Assembly: GCF_018614075.1 (NCBI RefSeq)
Contig: NZ_JAGGOZ010000118.1
Span: 1-64,000 of the forward strand
Length of the DNA: 64,000 nt
Source of the DNA: Streptomyces sp. ISL-94
Lineage (GTDB): Bacteria; Actinomycetota; Actinomycetes; Streptomycetales; Streptomycetaceae
Reading direction: 5' to 3'
The notes under the pieces were generated by a model, which saw only the letters and a list, made by a program, of their open reading frames with translations, was not told the DNA's origin and did not search any database. Of the stretch, positions 58,372 to 64,000 are shown piece after piece; position 1 is the first letter of the stretch; the number at the start of each line of letters is the position of its first letter. The translations under genes and the position numbers were made by a program.

Positions 58372-58971
58372 ATGCCGACCACACCAGCCACCGCCGCGAA
58401 CAGCGCGTCCAACGGCACCGCGACTCAGGATCCGATCATGCTCGAGCTGGTCGACGAGTCCGGGAACACCATCGGCACGGCGGAGAAACTCTCCGCCCAT
58501 CAGGCGCCCGGGCTGTTGCACCGGGCGTTCTCCGTGTTCCTCTTCGACGAGCAGGGTCGCCTGCTCCTCCAGCAGCGGGCGCTCGGGAAGTACCACTCCC
58601 CCGGCGTCTGGTCGAACACGTGCTGCGGTCACCCGTATCCCGGGGAGTCCCCGTTCGCGGCGGCGGCCCGGCGGACCCACGAGGAGCTGGGGCTGTCGCC
58701 CTCGCTGCTGGCGGCGGCGGGGACCGTGCGCTACAACCACCCGGACCCCGCGTCGGGTCTGGTGGAGCAGGAGTTCAACCACCTTTTCGTGGGACTCGCG
58801 CAAGCGGCCCCGCGGCCGGATCCGGAGGAGGTCGGGGACACCGCCTTCGTCACCGCCGAGGAGCTGGCGAAGCGGCACGCCGAAGCGCCGTTCTCGGCCT
58901 GGTTCATGACCGTGCTGGACGCGGCTCGGCCCGCGATCCGCGAGCTGACGGGTGAAGCGGCGGGCTGGTAG
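58372..58971 (+). CDS. idi: Isopentenyl-diphosphate delta-isomerase, type I
   Basis: A 199-aa Nudix-type IDI: HRAFSVFLFDEQGRLLLQQR in order, the active-site Cys in WSNTCCGHP, the Nudix-like RRTHEELG and the acidic FNHLFVG. It interconverts IPP and DMAPP and so supplies hopanoid and other isoprenoid synthesis, though it is not in the hopanoid operon. ATG 58372 has GAAGGA 5 nt upstream. Non-conserved N-terminal 25 residues. Confidence 0.93.
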   Translation: MPTTPATAANSASNGTATQDPIMLELVDESGNTIGTAEKLSAHQAPGLLHRAFSVFLFDEQGRLLLQQRALGKYHSPGVWSNTCCGHPYPGESPFAAAARRTHEELGLSPSLLAAAGTVRYNHPDPASGLVEQEFNHLFVGLAQAAPRPDPEEVGDTAFVTAEELAKRHAEAPFSAWFMTVLDAARPAIRELTGEAAGW

Positions 58972-59019
58972 CCGTTTCGTCGTCGCCGTCGGCCCTGCGG
59001 CCCCCGGCCCCCGCGTCGT

Positions 59020-59523
59020 TCAGACGGCGGGAGTGGCGGGGGCCGGTGCGGTCAGCGGCAGCGCCGCCCAGATGACCTTGCCGCCGGTCGAGGTGTGCTC
59101 CACGTCGCAGACGCCGCCGGCCTCCAGCGTGACCTCCCGTACGAGGAGCAGCCCCCGGCCGCCGGTCTGGCCGAAATCGGCCTCCAGCGCCTTGGGGCGG
59201 TAGGGGTGGTTGTCCTCGACGGCCACCCGTACCCACTCGCGGCCGATCGCGACCTCGACGGCGACCTCCGGCGAGAGCAGCGCGGCGTGCCGGACCGAGT
59301 TCGTCACCAGTTCGGAGACGATCAGCAGCAGGGAGTACACGAGGTCCGGGTGCGCCGGCACGCCTTGGCGCCCGAGCAGGTCCCGGACCGCGCGGCGCGC
59401 CTGCGGAACGGATTCTTCTACGGCGGGAGCGGTGAACCGCCACACTCCCTCGTATGCGAGGGGGTCGGCCGGAGCCTGTGGTTCCCCCTCCCTGGCTGGC
59501 GGGACGCTCCCGCTGACATCCAT
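59020..59523 (-). CDS. Anti-sigma-factor-like ATPase (HATPase_c_2)
   Basis: A 167-aa GHKL ATPase of the RsbW/SpoIIAB-like type: IVSELVTNSVRHA (N box), VEDNHPYRPK (G1-like) and GQTGGRGLLLVREV (G2). Streptomyces encode dozens of these regulators, which act on STAS anti-anti-sigma factors or have lost kinase activity. ATG 59523 is chosen for GGGGGA upstream; the frame extends to 59619. It is convergent with idi. Confidence 0.85.
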   Translation of the reverse strand: MDVSGSVPPAREGEPQAPADPLAYEGVWRFTAPAVEESVPQARRAVRDLLGRQGVPAHPDLVYSLLLIVSELVTNSVRHAALLSPEVAVEVAIGREWVRVAVEDNHPYRPKALEADFGQTGGRGLLLVREVTLEAGGVCDVEHTSTGGKVIWAALPLTAPAPATPAV

Positions 59524-59653
59524 CTTCCGTCCCCCGTCTTCGCGCTCGATCGTCTCCACGCCTCCAGAGTGGGGAACGGGCTGGTCCGGGCCGGACCCCT
59601 GACCAGAAGACAGCGTCAATCGGACACTTTCTGACCACTGGCGTATGACAGAG

Positions 59654-60340
59654 TCAGTTGTTCGACTGTTCCTGATCTTCTGCGGGGCGCTTCTCGGCCG
59701 CCTGGCGTGTATCGTCCGCCGCCCCCGAGCCGGGCTCCGCCTTGTCCTCCCTGACCAGCCCCAGGATGCGCCGGGCGCTCAGGCCCAGGGCCACCAGGCT
59801 CAGCCCGTCGAACAGGAGGGCGAGCGAGAAGAAGGTACCGATCACGTACAGGCTGTTGCCGGGCCAGTTCGACAGGATCAGGATGCCCAGCAGGACGCCG
59901 AAGGCGCCCTGGACGAGCGAGAGCCCGAAGTTCGAACCGCGCACCACCAGGGAGCCGGCCAGCCGGAACACCCCGCCGGTGAGGAAGAGCAGCGCGGCGA
60001 ACATGGTCAGGGCCTCGGCGCTCGCCTCCGGGCGGCGCAGGACCACGAAGCCGGCCGCCAGGTTGATCGCGGCGACGATGACCGCGAGCCAGAAGTAGGT
60101 GCTCCTGCGCGATTGCACGGCGTGCAGCAGGCCCACGACGCCGCCGACCAGCAGCAGCCAGCCGAAGAGGAACATCGAGGTCAGGGTGGCCACGCCGGTG
60201 TAGACCAGGCCGACCAGACCGGCCAGCACGAGAATCACCCCGAGCAGGACCAGCAGCCCGAAACTGCGGCTGAGCTTCTTCTTCTCCCGCTGCGGTTCCC
60301 GGCCCTCGGCGTCCTTCCCGTCGGTACGGTCTGCGCCCAT
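59654..60340 (-). CDS. HdeD/DUF308 family membrane protein
   Basis: A 228-aa protein with a charged N-terminus (DGKDAEGREPQREKKKLSRS) and six hydrophobic segments arranged as three pairs (LLVLLGVILVLAGLVGLVY, MFLFGWLLLVGGVVGLLHAV, FALLFDG-type ending). It matches the DUF308/HdeD family linked to acid or stress resistance in enteric bacteria. Function in Streptomyces unverified. Divergent from the enoyl-CoA hydratase gene. Confidence 0.82.
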   Translation of the reverse strand: MGADRTDGKDAEGREPQREKKKLSRSFGLLVLLGVILVLAGLVGLVYTGVATLTSMFLFGWLLLVGGVVGLLHAVQSRRSTYFWLAVIVAAINLAAGFVVLRRPEASAEALTMFAALLFLTGGVFRLAGSLVVRGSNFGLSLVQGAFGVLLGILILSNWPGNSLYVIGTFFSLALLFDGLSLVALGLSARRILGLVREDKAEPGSGAADDTRQAAEKRPAEDQEQSNN

Positions 60341-60428
60341 GAGCGTGCCACCTCCTCGCACCCCCCGGACGGACTCGTCTCGATCCCCCTTGATCATAGG
60401 ATCGGCGGCCCGGGATAGCATCCGGCGC

Positions 60429-61193
60429 ATGGACGCAGCCCGGGACGCAGCACTCCTGCACACGGTCTCCGACGGGGTCGCCACCGTCGTGATCTCGCAC
60501 CCCGCCAAGCGCAACGCCATGACGGCCGCCATGTGGCGGACGCTCCCCGAGCTGCTGGCGGGCCTGGCGGCCGATCCGGCCGTACGGGTGCTCGTGCTGA
60601 CGGGGGCGGGACCGACCTTCTGCGCGGGGGCCGACATCTCCTCCATCGGCGGGGACGACGACCCGCAGGCGCTGGCCGTGGCGGCGGAGGAGGCGCTGGC
60701 CGCCTTCCCGAAGCCGACGCTGGCGGCGGTCCGGGGCTTCTGCGTGGGCGGCGGCAGCCAGCTGGCGGCCGCGTGTGACCTGCGGTTCGCGGAGGAGGGG
60801 GCGTCGTTCGGGGTGACCCCGGCGAAGCTGGGCATCGTCTACCCGGCGTCCTCCACCCGGCGGCTGGCCGCTCTGGTGGGTCCGGCGTGGGCCAAGTACC
60901 TGCTCTTCTCGGCGGAGCTGGTCGGCGCCGAGCAGGCACTGCGGGCCGGGTTCCTGAACGAGCTGGTGCCGGCTGGCCAACTGTCCAAGCGGGTCGCGGA
61001 CTTCGCCCGCACGCTGGTCGGGCGCTCGCAGCTCACCCAGGCGGCGGCGAAGGAGTTCGCGGACGGCCGGAGGGACCGGGACGCGTACTGGACGGCCCGG
61101 GCGGCCGGAAGCGGCGACACCGAGGAGGGTGTCGCCGCCTTCCTGGAGCGCCGTGAGCCCCGCTTCACGTGGACGTGGACTACCGCAGGATGA
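60429..61193 (+). CDS. Enoyl-CoA hydratase/isomerase family protein
   Basis: A 254-aa crotonase: ISHPAKRNAMTAAM, GAGPTFCAGADISSIGG (oxyanion hole), RGFCVGGGSQLAAACDLRFA in parts, and GVTPAKLGIVYP. The hydratase Glu pair is not clear, since the GGGSQL position lacks one Glu, so it may be an isomerase or another crotonase activity. ATG 60429. The last 14 nt overlap the DJ-1 pseudogene on the other strand. Confidence 0.85.
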   Translation: MDAARDAALLHTVSDGVATVVISHPAKRNAMTAAMWRTLPELLAGLAADPAVRVLVLTGAGPTFCAGADISSIGGDDDPQALAVAAEEALAAFPKPTLAAVRGFCVGGGSQLAAACDLRFAEEGASFGVTPAKLGIVYPASSTRRLAALVGPAWAKYLLFSAELVGAEQALRAGFLNELVPAGQLSKRVADFARTLVGRSQLTQAAAKEFADGRRDRDAYWTARAAGSGDTEEGVAAFLERREPRFTWTWTTAG

Positions 61194-61588
61194 AGCGGCT
61201 CTTGGCACGCAACTCCTCGACGACGTCGGCCGGGGCCTTGTCGGGCGAGCCCGCGTCGTAGGGCGGCTGGGGGTCGTACTCGGTCAGCAGCTGCACGGAC
61301 TGGGCCAGCCGGTCCCCGCCGATCCGGCCCAGCAGGGTCAGCCCCATGTCGATGCCGGAGGACACCCCGGCGGCGGTCACGTACGTGCCGTCGGTGACGA
61401 CCCGCTCCCCGGTGGGCAGGGCCCCGTAGGCCGGGAGCTGGTCGAGGGCCAGCCAGTGGGAGGTGGCCCGGCGCCCCCGGAGCAGCCCGGCGGCGGCCGG
61501 CAGCAGCGAGCCGGTGCACACCGAGGTGGTCCAAGGTGCTGGTGGCGTCGGCGGTCCGCAGCCAGTCGAGGAGGACCTCGTTCTCCAT
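61180..61588 (-). pseudogene. Broken DJ-1/PfpI family gene
   Basis: The C-terminal two thirds of a DJ-1/PfpI (isonitrile-hydratase-like) protein: SVCTGSLLPAAAGLLRGRRA with the nucleophile Cys, ATSHWLALDQL, and GVSSGIDMGLTLLGRIGG. Near 61531-61535 one extra T breaks the frame between ENEVLLDWLRTADATST and WTTSVCTG. The N-terminal roughly 80 residues, with the catalytic Glu region, are absent. It is inactive unless the shift is a sequencing error. Confidence 0.75.
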
Positions 61589-62011
61589 CGGCCTCCGCCG
61601 GTCCGGGCACGTCCAGGTCACCCTTCAGCCAACGATCCGCGGCGATCCCGTGACACTATGTATGCGCACGCCCGGCGCCCAGGGCGACGTCGGGCACCCT
61701 CCTTGGCCGTAACCGTGCAGGTCGGGCCGACCAGCGCCGGAGGGACGTGCTCACACGGACCGCCAACGGTCGGCACCAGGGCACGCAGACGATTGGCGCA
61801 TGTTCGACATCTTGCCGTGCATGAATCCCGAGGACAACGCGGGATCGCTGCGCCAAGCAGAGACGCTCTGCACCCCCGTCGTAGACGGCGAGGCCGTGTC
61901 TCCGACACGGCCTCATGGTGTGGCGTGCGGCCCGGTGGCCGCAATGACGTGCATCCCACCTGTCCGGCCATGCCCAGGGGGCGTCGTATGCCCGGATAGG
62001 ATCGGGAAATC
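61589..62011. other. Intergenic region with an orphan hairpin
   Basis: No supported gene. At 61890-61914 there is a perfect 11-bp stem (GAGGCCGTGTC/GACACGGCCTC) with a 3-nt loop and no adjacent gene ending there. It may be the terminator of a lost gene or a small RNA end. GGATCGGGAAATC before 62012 is the ribosome region of the ABC-F gene. Confidence 0.5.
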
Positions 62012-63649
62012 ATGACTGCAACCCTCGTCGCCAAGAAGCTCACCGCCGCGCACGGCGAGCGCACGCTGTTCGCCGATCTCGACCTCGTCGTCGCACCCGG
62101 CGACGTCATCGGCCTCGTCGGCGTCAACGGCGCCGGGAAGTCCACCCTGCTGCGCCTGCTCGCCGGGCTGGACACCCCCGAGACCGGTGAGCTGCGGCTC
62201 TCCCCGCCCACCGCCGCCGTCGGCCACCTCCCGCAGGAGCCGGAGCGCCGGCCCGCCGAGTCCGTACGGGACTTCCTGGCCCGGCGTACGGGCGTGGCCA
62301 CCGCCCAGGCGGAGCTCGACGCGGCGACGCAGGGCCTGGTGGACGGCACGCCGGGCGCGGACGACGCGTACGCGACGGCCCTGGACCAGTGGCTGAACCT
62401 CGGCGGCGCCGACCTCGACGAGCGGGCCGAGGAAGTCGCCGCCGAGCTCGGCCTCACCGTGGGCCTGGACCTCCCCATGACGGCGCTCTCCGGCGGCCAG
62501 GCGGCGCGCGCGGGCCTCGCCTCGCTCCTCCTCTCCCGGTACGACGTCTTCCTGCTCGACGAGCCCACCAACGACCTGGACCTGGACGGCCTGGAGCGGC
62601 TGGAGCAGTTCGTCAAGGGGCTGCGCGCGGGCACGGTCGTGATCAGCCACGACCGCGAGTTCCTGACGCGGACCGTCACCAAGGTCCTCGAACTCGACCT
62701 GGTCCAGCAGCAGATCAACCTTTTCGGCGGCGGCTACGAGGCGTATCTGGAGGAGCGCGAGCGCGCCCGGAACCACGCCCGCGAGGAGTTCGACGAGTAC
62801 GCGGGCAAGAAGTCCGCGCTCGAAGGCCGCGCGCAGATGCAGCGCAACTGGATGGACAAGGGCGTGCGCAACGCGCGCCGCAAGGCGAGCGACAACGACA
62901 AGATCGGCAAGAACCTGCGCGGCGAGTCGAGCGAGAAGCAGGCTGCCAAGGCCCGCCAGACGCAGCGGGCGATCGAGCGGCTCGATGTGGTCGACGAGCC
63001 GCGCAAGGAGTGGGAGCTGCGCATGGAGATCGCGGCGGCCCCGCGCTCCGGCTCGGTGGTCGCGACCCTGCGCGAAGCGGCCGTCAAGCGCGGGGACTTC
63101 ACCTTCGGCCCGGCCGGCCTCCAGATCGACTGGGCGGACCGGGTGGCCATCACCGGGGCCAACGGGGCGGGCAAGTCCACCCTCTTGGCCGTCCTGCTCG
63201 GCCGGCTGGAGCCGGACTCCGGCTCCGCCACCCTCGGCTCCGGGGTCCTGATCGGCGAAGTGGACCAGGCCCGCGGCCTGTTCCTCGGTGACGAACCGCT
63301 GCTGGAGGCCTTCTGCGCTGCGGTCCCGGACACCGAGCCGGCCGAAGTCCGCACCCTGCTGGCCAAGTTCGGTCTCAAGGCGGCCCACGTCCTGCGCCCG
63401 GCGGCCACCCTCTCCCCCGGCGAGCGCACCCGTGCTGCCCTGGCGCTGCTCCAGGGCCGCGGCGTGAACCTGCTGGTCCTGGACGAGCCCACCAACCACC
63501 TCGACCTCCCGGCGATCGAGCAGTTGGAGTCGGCCCTGGAGGCCTACGAGGGCACGCTTCTCCTGGTCACCCACGACCGCCGCATGCTGGACGCCGTCTC
63601 GGTGACCCGCCGCCTCCAGGTCGTGGACGGCAAGGTCAGCGAGCTCTAG
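62012..63649 (+). CDS. ABC-F family ATPase
   Basis: A 545-aa protein with two ABC domains and no membrane segments: Walker A GVNGAGKSTLLRLLAG and GANGAGKSTLLAVLLG, signatures LSGGQAARAGL and LSPGERTRAAL, and two LDEPTN boxes (NDLDLDG, NHLDLPA). The linker (about 245-330) is long and charged (ERERARNHAREEFDEYAGKK). ABC-F proteins act on ribosomes, in translation control or antibiotic protection. Which subfamily cannot be told by eye. A terminator follows at 63658. Confidence 0.9.
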   Translation: MTATLVAKKLTAAHGERTLFADLDLVVAPGDVIGLVGVNGAGKSTLLRLLAGLDTPETGELRLSPPTAAVGHLPQEPERRPAESVRDFLARRTGVATAQAELDAATQGLVDGTPGADDAYATALDQWLNLGGADLDERAEEVAAELGLTVGLDLPMTALSGGQAARAGLASLLLSRYDVFLLDEPTNDLDLDGLERLEQFVKGLRAGTVVISHDREFLTRTVTKVLELDLVQQQINLFGGGYEAYLEERERARNHAREEFDEYAGKKSALEGRAQMQRNWMDKGVRNARRKASDNDKIGKNLRGESSEKQAAKARQTQRAIERLDVVDEPRKEWELRMEIAAAPRSGSVVATLREAAVKRGDFTFGPAGLQIDWADRVAITGANGAGKSTLLAVLLGRLEPDSGSATLGSGVLIGEVDQARGLFLGDEPLLEAFCAAVPDTEPAEVRTLLAKFGLKAAHVLRPAATLSPGERTRAALALLQGRGVNLLVLDEPTNHLDLPAIEQLESALEAYEGTLLLVTHDRRMLDAVSVTRRLQVVDGKVSEL

Positions 63650-63657
63650 TGCTGTGA

Positions 63658-63689
63658 CCGGGCCGGTCTCAAGGTGCCGACCGGCCCGG
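63658..63689 (+). terminator. Terminator after ABC-F gene
   Basis: An 11-bp stem (CCGGGCCGGTC/GACCGGCCCGG) with a 10-nt loop, 9 bp past the stop codon. Confidence 0.8.
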
Positions 63690-63953
63690 GCGCGACTAGC
63701 CTTTGTGGGTGAGAGCCGCAACCGCGGAGCACGCCCCCATGGGCCGGAGTCCCGCGTAGTCGAGGGTGGAACCTCTGACGCGCACCTGCTTCGGGACCCA
63801 CGGGGCGCCTGAGCCCCCTGTGGCCGGAAATGTGCCTCCGCACTTCCCGCGGCCCTGTATCCGATCCGCGCTGCGCATTCTGGTTCTGCGGCCGCGGTTC
63901 CCCCGCTCACGCCCCGGAGAGGTGCGAGAGGGTGGAAGGAAAGGGAAATTCCT
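63690..63953 (+). other. Long leader of the last, truncated gene
   Basis: About 260 nt without a gene, rich in short complementary segments (GAGCCGCAACCGCGGAGC and GGGTGGAACCTCTGACGC blocks, and GGGGCGCCTGAGCCCCC hairpin). It precedes a gene with a signal-peptide-like start. It could be a structured regulatory leader; no known riboswitch consensus was matched. Confidence 0.35.
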
Positions 63954-64000
63954 ATGTATGCACAGAGAGCGAAGCGCCTCTTCGTGGTCTCCGCTGCCGG
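63954..64000 (+). CDS. Start of a gene cut by the window end
   Basis: ATG 63954 with AAGGAAAGGG upstream, reading MYAQRAKRLFVVSAA to the end of the window: a basic then hydrophobic start resembling a signal peptide. Only 15 codons are visible, so no product can be named. Confidence 0.5.
   Translation, partial: MYAQRAKRLFVVSAA

Overview
The window is high-GC actinobacterial DNA, almost certainly Streptomyces. The reasons are the GC-rich third codon positions, frequent GTG/TTG starts, a conservon operon (cvnABCD type), a hopanoid operon in the Streptomyces gene order, and a LysM/M23 peptidase gene behind a ydaO (c-di-AMP) riboswitch.

Left 29.8 kb: a tandem accretion of integrative elements at the 3' end of a tRNA-Pro(GGG) gene (29765-29838, minus). 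Three identical 43-bp copies of the tRNA 3' end (866-908, 16811-16853, 29764-29806) each follow a closely related tyrosine recombinase gene: a truncated remnant (355-835), a full copy (15380-16780) and a full copy (28336-29733). They delimit the tail of one element and two whole elements. No replication, transfer or excisionase gene was recognised.

Element A (909-16853) is a metal/metalloid resistance island. It has a merB with a thioredoxin-like N-domain and a divergent MerR gene, a MerR/MerT-like/Acr3-like block, an arsR-aquaporin-arsO operon divergent from two arsC-type genes and arsT, and a SulP transporter facing a third MerR gene. Two of its regulators have MerR-type 19-bp-spacer promoters. 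The first arsC-type protein lacks its catalytic Cys.

Element B (16854-29806) looks like a conflict or defence island. A three-gene overlapping operon encodes an unknown 587-aa protein, a GrpE-like protein and an Hsp70 with a C-terminal NYN/PIN-like domain. It is followed by a CHAT protease-STAND NTPase-TPR protein with near-identical 120-bp repeats, a small membrane protein and a small orphan gene. This is the best candidate for an undescribed system.

Right 34 kb is chromosomal. It holds a YjbR-family gene; a conservon with an added GAF gene; an MBL hydrolase, an SGNH hydrolase and the riboswitch-controlled M23 peptidase; a protein-tyrosine phosphatase; and an eight-enzyme hopanoid operon (hpnC-hpnD-small ORF-hpnE-prenyl synthase-shc-hpnG-hpnH-hpnO), tightly overlapping except for 126 bp before shc. 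Next comes a seven-gene envelope operon (CDP-alcohol transferase, nucleotidyltransferase, glycerol-1-phosphate dehydrogenase-like, second CDP-alcohol transferase-like, GT2, ABC permease and ATPase). The end carries a methyltransferase, idi, an anti-sigma-like ATPase, an HdeD-like protein, an enoyl-CoA hydratase, a broken DJ-1/PfpI gene, an ABC-F ATPase and a truncated gene with a long leader.
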